A DNA stretch of 57,252 bases from an uncultured Bacteroidaceae bacterium (GTDB taxonomy: Bacteria; Bacteroidota; Bacteroidia; Bacteroidales; Bacteroidaceae): NCBI GenBank assembly GCA_934394435.1, contig CAKRRN010000012.1, forward strand, positions 1 through 57,252, given 5' to 3'. The translations under genes and the position numbers were made by a program. The notes beneath the pieces were generated by a model. It worked only from the letters and a program-made list of their open reading frames with translations, had not been told where the DNA came from and did not search any database. Positions 1-8,041 of the stretch are shown here, piece by piece. The number at the start of each line of letters is the position of its first letter. The stretch's first letter is position 1.

Positions 1-119
1 GTATAAGAGATGAAAAATTCTTCCTTTTTAGGCTTGCTACAATCTACGGATATCCCCATGAATAATCCGTTGAGCCCCTTAAAGCCTATCCGCTGACCCA
101 CAATGCCCGTGCCGAGCAT
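1..119 (-). CDS. Partial ORF running off the left edge, unknown (may be RNA, not protein)
   Basis: An open frame of 39 codons reads leftward from an ATG at 117-119 to the window edge (begins MLGTGIVGQRIGF). I do not recognise the protein. The same DNA folds into two nested stems, TAGGCTT 29-35 with AAGCCTA 82-88 and ACGGAT 46-51 with ATCCGT 65-70, so it could be a structured RNA rather than coding sequence. The ATG lies about six bases beyond the U-tract of a terminator-like hairpin. A minus-strand promoter lies about 160 bp upstream. The coding status is unresolved because the 3' part is outside the window. Confidence 0.3.
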   Translation of the reverse strand, partial: MLGTGIVGQRIGFKGLNGLFMGISVDCSKPKKEEFFISY

Positions 120-124
120 ACAAA

Positions 125-159
125 CAAAAAAAGAAGCACTTCCTCACGGAAAAGCTTCT
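125..159 (-). terminator. Terminator-like hairpin in a leader (possible attenuator)
   Basis: AGAAGC at 132-137 pairs with GCTTCT at 154-159, extended by TTCC 140-143 with GGAA 148-151. A run of T follows on the minus strand (A-run 126-132 on plus). It lies between a minus-strand promoter at 280-287 and the ATG at 119, so read-through would be needed to reach the left-edge ORF. Confidence 0.6.
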
Positions 160-163
160 CCTT

Positions 164-220
164 ACTAACAATCTTTATTAACCTAAAAAACAAAAACTAA
201 CAATCTTTATAACCTAAAAA
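164..220. repeat. Two direct copies of ACTAACAATCTTTA(T)TAACCTAAAAA
   Basis: Copy one is at 164-189 and copy two at 196-220. They differ by a one-base length change. They lie in the putative minus-strand leader, just upstream of the terminator-like hairpin. The function is unknown. Confidence 0.75.
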
Positions 221-279
221 CACCTGAGACGGATTTAGAATTTCTCAATCCCGTTTCATCTCCGTCCCTTTTTCTGATG

Positions 280-287
280 CAAAGGTA
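280..287 (-). promoter_or_regulatory. Bacteroidota promoter -7 element TACCTTTG (minus)
   Basis: CAAAGGTA on the plus strand reads TACCTTTG on the minus strand, matching the Bacteroidota TAnnTTTG element. Transcription would start near 273 and run left through the repeats and the hairpin at 125-159. Confidence 0.6.
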
Positions 288-396
288 AAACGATTATCTA
301 AGAGTTGAATCATAAGAAGTTCTTTTTTTTGAGGAAAAATGCAGATTCTTGATATAAATCAATACGAGCAAACTGCAGAAAGACCTAGAAAAGGCG

Positions 397-404
397 TATC
401 TTTG
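397..404 (+). promoter_or_regulatory. Promoter -7 element TATCTTTG for the 546-2135 operon
   Basis: TATCTTTG matches TAnnTTTG. The predicted start near 411 leaves a leader of about 135 nt before the ATG at 546. It diverges from the minus-strand promoter at 280-287. Confidence 0.6.
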
Positions 405-545
405 CAGAAGATAAACCTTGCATCGTATATTCATGTACATGCTCATGTTGGAGAACGTTGCTTGTGCTGTCTCTTGCAAAAAGGATATTCCTTTATGTCC
501 GATATCACATGCTGGAAAAGGGATTAACTAAAAAACGATAGAAGA

Positions 546-764
546 ATGAATTACTCTATGGATGAATGGTGGGCATCACTCACGGTAGATGAGAAAGAAC
601 GAATAGCAACCAAGGTGGCTGGCAGAGAAGTTCATTACCCAGAATGCTCTGTTATATGGAACAAGTTAGGCAAGGAAATACAACAGAAGATACATGACCA
701 TTGCACAGATGTGCATGGACTGGAGTTAAAAGAATGGGATGTGAATGAAATGTTCTCATGTTAG
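546..764 (+). CDS. Small conserved-type hypothetical protein (72 aa)
   Basis: This encodes a 72-residue, acidic, probably cytoplasmic protein with no signal peptide or membrane segment. It starts MNYSMDEWWASLT and contains two tryptophan-rich stretches and three cysteines (one in the PECSVIW segment). I do not recognise the family. It is the first gene of a tight three-gene run (7 bp to the next ORF, then 2 bp), downstream of a TATCTTTG promoter. That supports it being translated. No function can be assigned. Confidence 0.6.
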   Translation: MNYSMDEWWASLTVDEKERIATKVAGREVHYPECSVIWNKLGKEIQQKIHDHCTDVHGLELKEWDVNEMFSC

Positions 765-771
765 ATAATTT

Positions 772-1146
772 ATGGGTAGGAACAAATTCTCTGCACAAGA
801 AATTAAAGAAATAAAGGCACTACTAAGACGTAAAAACTCAACCAAAAGGTTTGGACAGAAACTGATCCGACATACGCTTAGGGTTGACTATGAGTTCAAC
901 ATCTCTGATTTCAATGAGCCTGGCAAAGCTTTTGGGGAAGCGGAACTGGACGCAGCCCTTGAGCGCGGAGCTATTCTGATATTGGATGATGCCACAATAG
1001 TCGACATGAAAGAAAAGCGTGCACGAGACCGTGCGCGTGATGAAGCATTACGCATGCAAGCAAATCCTCCTGAAGAGGGAACTGACTGGAAAAAGGCTAT
1101 GGAGCAATGGCAGCAATGGGAAAACGAGCAGGAAAAGACCGAATAG
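772..1146 (+). CDS. Hypothetical protein (124 aa), charged C-terminus
   Basis: This is a 124-residue basic/acidic protein. The N-terminal third is lysine- and arginine-rich (KEIKALLRRKNSTKRFGQKL). The middle reads like a small alpha/beta fold (LDAALERGAILILDD). The C-terminus is highly charged and probably helical (KEKRARDRARDEALRM, then a W- and Q-rich tail). There is no signal peptide. It begins 7 bp after the 72-aa gene and ends 2 bp before the ATG of the secreted EEP protein, so the three are probably co-transcribed. The family is not recognised. It could bind nucleic acid given its charge pattern, but that is only a guess. Confidence 0.65.
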   Translation: MGRNKFSAQEIKEIKALLRRKNSTKRFGQKLIRHTLRVDYEFNISDFNEPGKAFGEAELDAALERGAILILDDATIVDMKEKRARDRARDEALRMQANPPEEGTDWKKAMEQWQQWENEQEKTE

Positions 1147-1148
1147 TC

Positions 1149-2135
1149 ATGATACACAAACAGATACTACCAAAAGCACTTCTTCTGTTGGTTGCCTTAA
1201 TGATGCTGATGTCTCATACAGTGCAAGCACATCGGACTTCCTCCACAAAAGCCAAAGGAAGCATACGCCTGCTCTACTGGAACATCCAAAACGGCATGTG
1301 GGACGGGCAAACTGACGACTATCGCAGATTCACTTCGTGGGTGGACAGCCTAAAACCAGATATCTGCGTATGGTGTGAGGCGCAAAGCATATGGAAAACA
1401 GAAAGCGACAAAGCAATGGCAAAGGAAGAGCGTCAGTTGCCAAGACGTTGGCCTGAGTTAGCCAGCAGATACGGACATAAGTATGTGTATGTGGGCGAAC
1501 ATCGTGATAGTTATCCGCAGGTCATCACATCGCGTTACCCTATAGACAACGTATTGCGCATAGGTGGCAATGCCGACACACTGGTAGCTCACGGAGCTGG
1601 TTGGGCACGTATTGAGATAAAAGGAAAAACCATCAATCTTGTGACGCTACACACATGGCCACAGGCTTATGCCCAAAAAGCGAAAGACAGGCAAAAAAGT
1701 GCTGCAGAACATGGAGGTGACAAACAACGCAGGATGGAGGTGGAGTATATCTACAAGCACACCTTAGGCAGTGTGTCTGATGGAGACAGCCAACTTTGGC
1801 TTATGATGGGTGACTTTAACTCACGCACCCCATTTGACAATTACCACCACCACTTCCCTGCTGATGACCCTCGCTTTTGGACACAAAGTTACATCCTGGA
1901 ACACACGCCCTATATTGACATTATCGGTTACCGCCACCCAAAACAATATTGCAGCACCTCCTCGGGAGGAAGAATAGACTATGTTTACTGCACACGTCCC
2001 ATTTATGACCAGATCACAGAAGCACGTGTGATACAGGATGCTTACACGACACCAGTAAGAGACTCCCGTAATTTGGGTAATTTCTTCCACCCCTCTGACC
2101 ATATGCCTATTCTTGTTGACTTCCGTGTAAAATGA
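1149..2135 (+). CDS. Exported endonuclease/exonuclease/phosphatase family protein
   Basis: This 328-residue protein has an N-terminal signal peptide (MIHKQILPKALLLLVALMML...VQA) followed by an EEP (DNase I-like) fold. Visible motifs are LLYWNIQNG near the start of the fold, MMGDFNSRTPFDN in the C-terminal half, and the terminal SDHMPILVDF, which carries the catalytic Asp-His. Such enzymes cleave phosphodiester or phosphomonoester bonds of nucleic acids, lipids or inositol phosphates; the substrate cannot be read here. I chose the ATG at 1149 because it follows the upstream stop (1146) and starts a clean signal peptide. An earlier in-frame ATG at 1107 would put 14 residues ahead of the signal and overlap the previous gene. 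Confidence 0.85.
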   Translation: MIHKQILPKALLLLVALMMLMSHTVQAHRTSSTKAKGSIRLLYWNIQNGMWDGQTDDYRRFTSWVDSLKPDICVWCEAQSIWKTESDKAMAKEERQLPRRWPELASRYGHKYVYVGEHRDSYPQVITSRYPIDNVLRIGGNADTLVAHGAGWARIEIKGKTINLVTLHTWPQAYAQKAKDRQKSAAEHGGDKQRRMEVEYIYKHTLGSVSDGDSQLWLMMGDFNSRTPFDNYHHHFPADDPRFWTQSYILEHTPYIDIIGYRHPKQYCSTSSGGRIDYVYCTRPIYDQITEARVIQDAYTTPVRDSRNLGNFFHPSDHMPILVDFRVK

Positions 2136-2232
2136 CGGAAGTACCGATAGAAGAATAATGTAAAACCAGATAGCGCGCAATACGCTCTGGTAAATTTCAG
2201 TATGTAAAAGTCTCTTTTCTACGGAAAAATAG

Positions 2233-2240
2233 TACCTTTG
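2233..2240 (+). promoter_or_regulatory. Promoter -7 element TACCTTTG for metG
   Basis: TACCTTTGCA lies 20 bp before the metG start codon, so the leader is very short (about 13 nt). Confidence 0.7.
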
Positions 2241-2259
2241 CACAAATCAAACAAACAGC

Positions 2260-4320
2260 ATGGAAAAGAACTTCAAGAGAACTACCGTAACGGCCGCCTT
2301 GCCTTATGCCAACGGCCCAGTTCATATTGGTCATTTGGCTGGAGTATATGTACCAGCCGACATATATGTACGTTATCTGCGTCTGAAAGGACGTGACGTA
2401 ATCTTTATTGGCGGAAGTGACGAACACGGAGTGCCCGTCACCATTCGTGCTCGCAAAGAAGGTATCACTGTACAACAGGTGGTTGACCGATACCACACCC
2501 TTATCAAAGAGAGTTTCCGCCGTTTTGGCATCTCTTTCGATATATACAGCCGTACCACCAGTCCCACTCACCACAAGCTCGCAAGCGACTTCTTCCGCAA
2601 ACTTTATGATGAAGGAAAGTTCGTGGAAAAAGTGAGCGAGCAATTTTATGATGAACAGACAGGACACTTTCTTACAGATAGAAACATACGTGGCGAATGC
2701 CCACGATGCCATGCTCCCGAGGCTTACGGTGACCAGTGTGAGAAGTGTGGAGCCACACTTAGCCCAGAGGAACTTATCAATCCCTACAATGCAGAGACAG
2801 GCAATCCTCTGGTAAAACGCGCCACTAAGCATTGGTACCTGCCACTTGACCAGTATCAGCCATGGCTGGAAAAATGGATATTAGAAGGACATAAGGAGTG
2901 GAGAAGCAATGTATACGGACAGTGTAAGAGCTGGCTCGACGGAGGTTTGCATCCCAGAGCCGTAACGCGTGATTTGGACTGGGGAATTCCCGTACCCGTG
3001 GAAGGCGCAGAGGGCAAGGTGCTGTACGTATGGTTTGATGCACCTATTGGATACATCAGCAATACCAAAGAACTATGCGACGCACATCCTGAGAAGTATG
3101 GCAAATGGGAAACATGGTGGAAAGATCCAGATACCAGACTGATACACTTTATCGGCAAGGACAATATAGTATTCCACTGTATCGTTTTCCCCTCCATGCT
3201 CAAAGCACATGGCGACTATATCCTGCCCGATAACGTGCCAAGCAACGAATTCCTCAATCTAGAAGGAAACAAGATAAGTACAAGCAAAAACTATGCTGTA
3301 TGGCTCAACGAGTATCTCGACGAGATGCCTGGCAGACAAGACGAACTGCGCTATGTACTCACTGCCAACGCACCAGAAACAAAGGATAACGATTTCACAT
3401 GGGCAGACTATCAAGCTCGCTGCAACAACGAGCTGGTAGCCGTATACGGAAACTTTGTAAACCGTGCCCTGCAACTCACCCAAAAATATTATGGTAGCGT
3501 GGTGCCAGAGCCTGCCCAACTAACAGAATACGACCAGGCAACGCTAGATGAATTCCGTGGTGTGAAGGAAAAACTGGAAAGTCTCTTAGAGGCATTCAAA
3601 TTCCGCGATGCTCAGAAGGAGGCCATGAACCTAGCGCGCATAGGCAACAAATACATTGCTGATTGCGAACCTTGGAAAGTGGTGAAGACGGATCCCAATC
3701 GCGTAAGAACCATTATCTACATTAGCCTTCAGTTGACAGCTAACCTTGCCATAGCATTTGAGCCATTCCTGCCATTCAGCAGCGAAAAGCTCCGTAAGAT
3801 GATAGATATGTCTGAGTTCAGTTGGGAAGATCTTGGCAAGACAGACCTTTTGGCTTCTGGCAAACAGTTGCCCAAGCCCGAACTGCTCTTCGCCAAAGTA
3901 GAGGACGAAGCCATCGAGCAACAAGTAAAGAAACTTCAAGACACAATTAAAGCAAATGAGGAGGCTGCCTACAAAGCGCAACCCGTGAAAGAGACCATTC
4001 CATTTGAAGATTTCCAAAAACTTGATATCCGAGTTGGTATTGTCAAGACTTGCGAAAAAGTTAAGAAGAGCAAAAAACTTCTACGCTTTACCCTGGATGA
4101 CGGAAGCGGACAAAACCGCATTATCCTTAGTGGTATTGCACAGTGGTATGAGCCAGAACAGTTGTTGGGTAAACGCGTGCTCTTCATTGCCAATCTTGCC
4201 CCCAGAAAAATCATGGGCGAGGAAAGCCATGGCATGATACTCAGTGCAGTAAACTATGATGGCAACCTAAGTGTAACAACGACCCTAAGCGATGTAAAGG
4301 GAGGAAGTACTGTAGAATAA
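2260..4320 (+). CDS. metG: Methionyl-tRNA synthetase
   Basis: This enzyme charges tRNA-Met with methionine in the cytoplasm. The 686-residue length fits the form with a C-terminal tRNA-binding domain. The class I signature HIGH is at residues 22-25. A CxxC...CxxC zinc knuckle has its cysteines at about 147, 150, 160 and 163. The KMSKS-equivalent KISTS is near residue 338. An EMAP/Trbp111-like OB fold begins near residue 582 (FQKLDIRVGIV) and includes GMILSA near its end. It is the first gene of a run with a flippase (9 bp gap) and a GT14 transferase. Promoter TACCTTTG lies directly upstream. Confidence 0.98.
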   Translation: MEKNFKRTTVTAALPYANGPVHIGHLAGVYVPADIYVRYLRLKGRDVIFIGGSDEHGVPVTIRARKEGITVQQVVDRYHTLIKESFRRFGISFDIYSRTTSPTHHKLASDFFRKLYDEGKFVEKVSEQFYDEQTGHFLTDRNIRGECPRCHAPEAYGDQCEKCGATLSPEELINPYNAETGNPLVKRATKHWYLPLDQYQPWLEKWILEGHKEWRSNVYGQCKSWLDGGLHPRAVTRDLDWGIPVPVEGAEGKVLYVWFDAPIGYISNTKELCDAHPEKYGKWETWWKDPDTRLIHFIGKDNIVFHCIVFPSMLKAHGDYILPDNVPSNEFLNLEGNKISTSKNYAVWLNEYLDEMPGRQDELRYVLTANAPETKDNDFTWADYQARCNNELVAVYGNFVNRALQLTQKYYGSVVPEPAQLTEYDQATLDEFRGVKEKLESLLEAFKFRDAQKEAMNLARIGNKYIADCEPWKVVKTDPNRVRTIIYISLQLTANLAIAFEPFLPFSSEKLRKMIDMSEFSWEDLGKTDLLASGKQLPKPELLFAKVEDEAIEQQVKKLQDTIKANEEAAYKAQPVKETIPFEDFQKLDIRVGIVKTCEKVKKSKKLLRFTLDDGSGQNRIILSGIAQWYEPEQLLGKRVLFIANLAPRKIMGEESHGMILSAVNYDGNLSVTTTLSDVKGGSTVE

Positions 4321-4329
4321 AATACATAT

Positions 4330-5769
4330 ATGGCAGGTGAACTGAAGGAGAAGGCTGCGCGCGGCTTTTTATGGGCAGGGTTAAACAATGGTTCCGTCCA
4401 GTTACTGGGAGCTCTGTTTGGTATTGCGCTCCTGCGGCTTTTATCTCCGAGTGACTACGGTAAGATAGCCATGCTAACTATCTTTTCCAACCTTGCCAGT
4501 ACAATACAGGAGAGCGGCTTCATGGCCGCTCTCTGCAATCTTAAACACCCAACAGACAAGGATTACAATGCGGTATTCTGGTTTAATATAATGATGGGAG
4601 GTATGCTCTATTTGCTCCTCTATCTATGTGCCCCAGCTATCGCAAACTTCTACGATGATCCTGATTTGCTATGGTTGAGCCGATATATGTTCCTCGGTTT
4701 TCTTGTTACAAGTTTTGGCACAGTACAGCGCGCTTGGCTCTTTCGGAACATGATGAACAAGCAGACCTGCATCATAGCCATTGTCAGTCTTACAGTTTCC
4801 AACATTGTCGGAATCATGATGGCTTGGATGGGATATGCCTTTTGGGGGCTTGCTACACAAAGCTTACTTTTTGTAAGTTGTATGACAGCGATGAACTGGT
4901 ACTACTCCCCATGGCGTCCATCATTACATATAGACTTGAGACCAGCATGGAACATGTTTGGATTTAGCAGTAAACTTCTCCTTACCAATATAGTAAACGT
5001 ACTGAGCAGCAACGCTTTTAGCTTTCTCTTAGGTAAGTTTTACGGTGCACATTCGGCTGGTGTATACGGCAACGCCCGCAAGTGGGATGACATGTGTTCG
5101 AGTTCTATCAACGGAATGCTCATAGGAGTGGTACAACCAGTATTGGCTCAAGTACGTGACAATAAGACCCGTTCAAAACAAGTATTTCGCAAGATGCTTC
5201 GTTTCGTATCATTCATCTCCTTTCCTTGTATGTTTGGCATAGGACTTATAGCCAGAGAGTTTCTGCTGATTGTAGCAGGACAGAAATGGGAGGAGAGTGC
5301 CATCCTGCTCTCTCTGCTCAGTATTTATGGTGCTATATTCCCACTACTTACTCTATATGGACAAATGGTCATCAGCCAAGGCAAGAGTGGGATGAACATG
5401 TGGTCTACTCTTTCACTTAGCATTTGCATTTTGCTGGGGCTCTTCCTTATCCACCCTTATGGTCTCTTCGCCATGGTGTATTATTTTATTGGAATCAATA
5501 TTCTATGGCTGTTCGTATGGCAATTCTTCACTTTTCGTCTGATAGGACTTAAACTTCGAGAAGCCCTGTCAGACGTACTTCCATTCTTACTTGCTAGTGC
5601 AGGTTGCATGTTACTCACTTGGTGGGTAACACGTCCTATCCAATCCTTGTGGATGCTAATAATCTCTAAAGTAATTATTGCAGCGGCGCTCTATATTGGG
5701 ATTATGTGGTTAAGTGGAGCACATATTATGCGCGAGTCTGCCAATTACCTGCTACACAGAAAGTCTTAA
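4330..5769 (+). CDS. Wzx/MOP-type polysaccharide flippase
   Basis: This 479-residue integral membrane protein has about 12-14 hydrophobic segments. It begins with the family-typical amphipathic start KEKAARGFLWAGLNNGSVQL, followed by LLSPSDYGKIAML. It belongs to the polysaccharide transporter (Polysacc_synt/WzxC-like) group of the MOP superfamily, whose members flip undecaprenyl-linked oligosaccharides across the inner membrane. It starts 9 bp after metG and is followed 17 bp later by a GT14 glycosyltransferase, so it probably serves a surface polysaccharide. No polymerase or initiating transferase is adjacent, so the exact glycan is unknown. Confidence 0.9.
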   Translation: MAGELKEKAARGFLWAGLNNGSVQLLGALFGIALLRLLSPSDYGKIAMLTIFSNLASTIQESGFMAALCNLKHPTDKDYNAVFWFNIMMGGMLYLLLYLCAPAIANFYDDPDLLWLSRYMFLGFLVTSFGTVQRAWLFRNMMNKQTCIIAIVSLTVSNIVGIMMAWMGYAFWGLATQSLLFVSCMTAMNWYYSPWRPSLHIDLRPAWNMFGFSSKLLLTNIVNVLSSNAFSFLLGKFYGAHSAGVYGNARKWDDMCSSSINGMLIGVVQPVLAQVRDNKTRSKQVFRKMLRFVSFISFPCMFGIGLIAREFLLIVAGQKWEESAILLSLLSIYGAIFPLLTLYGQMVISQGKSGMNMWSTLSLSICILLGLFLIHPYGLFAMVYYFIGINILWLFVWQFFTFRLIGLKLREALSDVLPFLLASAGCMLLTWWVTRPIQSLWMLIISKVIIAAALYIGIMWLSGAHIMRESANYLLHRKS

Positions 5770-5786
5770 TCAAGTTGTTTCGTGAC

Positions 5787-6698
5787 ATGAATATCGCTTA
5801 CCTAATTTCCGCACATACCGACCCACAGCAGTTACGTAGGTTGGTGCTTACTCTGCAACCTGATGCAGATTTTTTCATACATATAGATGCCAAGAGTGAC
5901 TTGAGGCAATTTACAGAATGTCTGCAGATGTCTTGCGTACATTTTATTACGAAACGTATTGATGTCAGATGGGGTACCATGATAGAAGTACAATATCAGA
6001 TGGCACTTATCAAAGCCGCTGTGGATTACCCCAAATACTTCGATCACATTTTCTTTTTAAGTGGTATGGATTACCCTCTGTGGAGTAACACTCATATAAA
6101 CAAATGGCTTCAGCAGCAAGGTAATCATGAGATTCTTCAAGCTTTCTGCATGGAGAAGGCACATCTGGACACGCATCAGATAGAGACCTACACGGTGGCA
6201 CGACCTTTTTGCAAGAATATACGTATAGGCATTCTCTTACGCAAGGCACTACGTCTAACTGGATACAGAAAACGGCTGCAGTTTACCGTACAGGGCAAAG
6301 TATGGAAACTCTACAAGGGAAGCGCATGGTGGTGCATCTCACAAAAACTGGCAGAGTATATCCTTGACCAATATGAGAATAATAAGGAACTGCTTCACTA
6401 CTTCCGTGATAGCTTCTGTCCTGCAGAAACGCTTATCCAGACCATAGCCTTTAATCATCCTGTATGGTCAAAACTTTGCATTCTCACGAAAGGAGACTAC
6501 CCCGGCTTAGAAGCACTAACTCCACTACACTTTATTGATTATAAAGGCGCCATCCATGTTTTGACAAAAGATGATTATAAACGGTTGCGCCAAAGTGGGA
6601 AGATGTTTTGTCGTAAGGTAATAAGCGGAAAGAGTGACGAACTCGTGAATATGATAAATCATGATAGAGCGGTAGAGGAAAGTCTACATGACGCATAA
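5787..6698 (+). CDS. GT14-type beta-1,6-N-acetylglucosaminyltransferase (Core-2/I-branching family)
   Basis: This 303-residue soluble glycosyltransferase resembles the Core-2/I-branching enzymes. Visible family features are MNIAYLISAHTDPQQLRRL at the start, FFIHIDAKSD, the VRWGTMIEVQ segment, FFLSGMDYPLW (the SGxDxPL signature), and GSAWWCIS followed by FCPAETLIQT. Bacterial members usually add GlcNAc or related sugars to surface glycans. The ATG at 5787 is preferred: an in-frame ATG at 5706 lies inside the flippase gene and would add 27 unrelated residues. It is last in the metG-flippase run. Confidence 0.85.
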   Translation: MNIAYLISAHTDPQQLRRLVLTLQPDADFFIHIDAKSDLRQFTECLQMSCVHFITKRIDVRWGTMIEVQYQMALIKAAVDYPKYFDHIFFLSGMDYPLWSNTHINKWLQQQGNHEILQAFCMEKAHLDTHQIETYTVARPFCKNIRIGILLRKALRLTGYRKRLQFTVQGKVWKLYKGSAWWCISQKLAEYILDQYENNKELLHYFRDSFCPAETLIQTIAFNHPVWSKLCILTKGDYPGLEALTPLHFIDYKGAIHVLTKDDYKRLRQSGKMFCRKVISGKSDELVNMINHDRAVEESLHDA

Positions 6699-6712
6699 CA
6701 AAACTACGAATA

Positions 6713-6765
6713 CCAATCAGCCCAAGCATGCTTCTGATCTGACAAGCATATCTTGAGCTGATTGG
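6713..6765. terminator. Imperfect hairpin between convergent genes
   Basis: CCAATCAGCCCAAG at 6713-6726 pairs, with one mismatch, with CTTGAGCTGATTGG at 6752-6765. It lies between the GT14 gene (plus) and the lipoprotein gene (minus). It has no clear U-tract, so termination is only likely. Confidence 0.45.
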
Positions 6766-6790
6766 CATTGTACCACGTATGTCTTTTAGG

Positions 6791-7678
6791 TCAGTATGTA
6801 AATTTTGCACCCGTTTCCCAGTCCTCATCAACACTTATACTAAAACCATAGGATTCTTCCTCAAAGAACTGGCCTTTATATTCTGTCATAGTGTTTACTT
6901 TCAAGGAGACGTCCGAAAAACTACGTTCCCTTATGACCTTATCGTCAGCACCTTTTACACTCGTGGTGATATTCATCTTCTCAGGATTCTCGCTGAGAAA
7001 CAAATATATAGTTGCATATTTATCAGGGGCTCCCTTATAGTCATCAGTAACATCCAGAACTGCATTTCTGCCAGTTTTGCTCGCCGCCAGTCCTGTCATA
7101 GCATTAAGCACCGTTCCCCCTCCCGTTGTACTGAAACATACAGTTGATGCATTGGCAGGTATAACATCTTCCATAACCACCTTAAAACCAGCCACGACAC
7201 GATGGAGTGTTATGTTCGTTTGAAGTTCACTCTTCGCATCAATAGTGATCTTGGTTGTATACAGGAATGTCTGTGGGACATAACCATCTACAAAGGAGAT
7301 GTGTTCCGGACTCTCCATTATGCAGGCTTTATCACCTCCATAACCTAAGAACACCAATCTGTACTGCCCATAATGAAGTTTTACCGTAAATGACCCAAAA
7401 CCATCTTCTCCCAGATTTTGGATTATCAGTTCATTTACCATTTTCCCTGTCTGCTCATTGAAGATTCCTAAAGCCAAATGTTTTATTTTTTTAGAATCTT
7501 TCGCAGAGACAGGAGTAGCTCTTGTTGGAGCATCCATTTCGTATTGGAAGAAATTCGTTACTCGGAAGGAAACAACTTTTTCCCCCATTTCAGGACTAAT
7601 TTCATTGTTTGAACATGCACAAAGCATGCAGAGCAAGAGACTCAGCACGAAGGTTAGTTTTTGCTTGTTTTTAGCCAT
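6791..7678 (-). CDS. FimB/Mfa2-family fimbrillin-type lipoprotein
   Basis: This 295-residue lipoprotein has a type II signal ending LLLCMLCAC, with the likely acylated cysteine at residue 20 or 22, followed by SNNEISPE. The mature part reads as the two-domain beta-rich fold of Bacteroidales fimbrillins and their anchors. It has VSFRVTNF early, then KHLALGIFNEQTGKMV, YGQYRLVFLGYGG, and a second domain from about residue 150 (LHRVVAGFKVVMED). Such proteins are surface-exposed fimbrial subunits or anchors. It stands alone, with no neighbouring fimbrial genes. Assignment to the FimB/Mfa2 superfamily is by overall pattern, so the role (anchor or subunit) is not settled. Confidence 0.75.
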   Translation of the reverse strand: MAKNKQKLTFVLSLLLCMLCACSNNEISPEMGEKVVSFRVTNFFQYEMDAPTRATPVSAKDSKKIKHLALGIFNEQTGKMVNELIIQNLGEDGFGSFTVKLHYGQYRLVFLGYGGDKACIMESPEHISFVDGYVPQTFLYTTKITIDAKSELQTNITLHRVVAGFKVVMEDVIPANASTVCFSTTGGGTVLNAMTGLAASKTGRNAVLDVTDDYKGAPDKYATIYLFLSENPEKMNITTSVKGADDKVIRERSFSDVSLKVNTMTEYKGQFFEEESYGFSISVDEDWETGAKFTY

Positions 7679-7721
7679 AATTGTTTTTTTTAATTAAATA
7701 TAATGTATTGTTTTCTCTGTA

Positions 7722-7729
7722 AAGTTATA
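7722..7729 (-). promoter_or_regulatory. Candidate promoter TAACTTTA for the fimbrillin-type lipoprotein
   Basis: On the minus strand TAACTTTA lies 44 bp upstream of the ATG. The last base departs from TAnnTTTG, so this is a weak match in an A/T-rich gap. Confidence 0.35.
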
Positions 7730-7759
7730 AAAAAACATTCACATTTGATATTCTTTTTG

Positions 7760-7767
7760 TATTTTTG
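7760..7767 (+). promoter_or_regulatory. Promoter -7 element TATTTTTG for the 47-aa ORF
   Basis: TATTTTTG matches TAnnTTTG and lies 22 bp before the ATG at 7790. Transcription would begin near 7774, giving a leader of about 16 nt. Confidence 0.55.
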
Positions 7768-7789
7768 TGACATATATTTTTAAAAAAGT

Positions 7790-7933
7790 ATGGAAATAAA
7801 GATTATACTATGTATATGGTTAGGAATTGTCATTACCGTATACTTGTTCATGTGGGTTGAGACCCTTTATTATAAGTATGATTTCCCGCGCGTATTCCAT
7901 AGCGTGATAGAGGCATTTACAGAGGAAGACTGA
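7790..7933 (+). CDS. 47-residue single-pass membrane protein, unknown
   Basis: A short ORF encodes MEIKIILCIWLGIVITVYLF followed by MWVETLYYKYDFPRVF and an acidic tail ending EAFTEED. The first 22 or so residues form one hydrophobic helix, and the rest is a short soluble tail. It has a TATTTTTG promoter 22 bp upstream and a very strong terminator 46 bp downstream, so it looks like a free-standing transcription unit. I recognise no family. The alternative is that the transcript works as a small RNA. Having promoter, start, stop and terminator in order favours a real small gene. Confidence 0.6.
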   Translation: MEIKIILCIWLGIVITVYLFMWVETLYYKYDFPRVFHSVIEAFTEED

Positions 7934-7978
7934 TTAAAGGAGCGTTAGGGAAGAATCTAATTCCTTATGTCTATACAA

Positions 7979-8029
7979 CAAAAACGCAACGGGCTGTGCA
8001 CGTTATTATGCACAGCCCGTTGCGTTTTT
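7979..8029. terminator. Strong bidirectional terminator
   Basis: AAAAACGCAACGGGCTGTGCA at the left pairs perfectly with its complement at the right, around an 8-nt loop. The A-run on one side and the T-run on the other let it stop transcription of the 47-aa gene (plus) and of the Wza-like gene, which ends at 8042 (minus). Confidence 0.9.
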
Positions 8030-8041
8030 ATAATAATTACT

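Noticed and set aside
339..527. 62-aa plus-strand ORF in the leader of the 546-2135 operon
   Set aside because: It overlaps the TATCTTTG promoter and has no family-like content. Its frame is better explained by chance in a 5' leader.
5706..5786. N-terminal extension of the GT14 protein
   Set aside because: It would lie inside the flippase gene, and the residues do not resemble the family. Similar upstream extensions at 8908, 9834, 20706, 22057 and 26452 were dropped because they lie in promoters, terminators or neighbouring genes.
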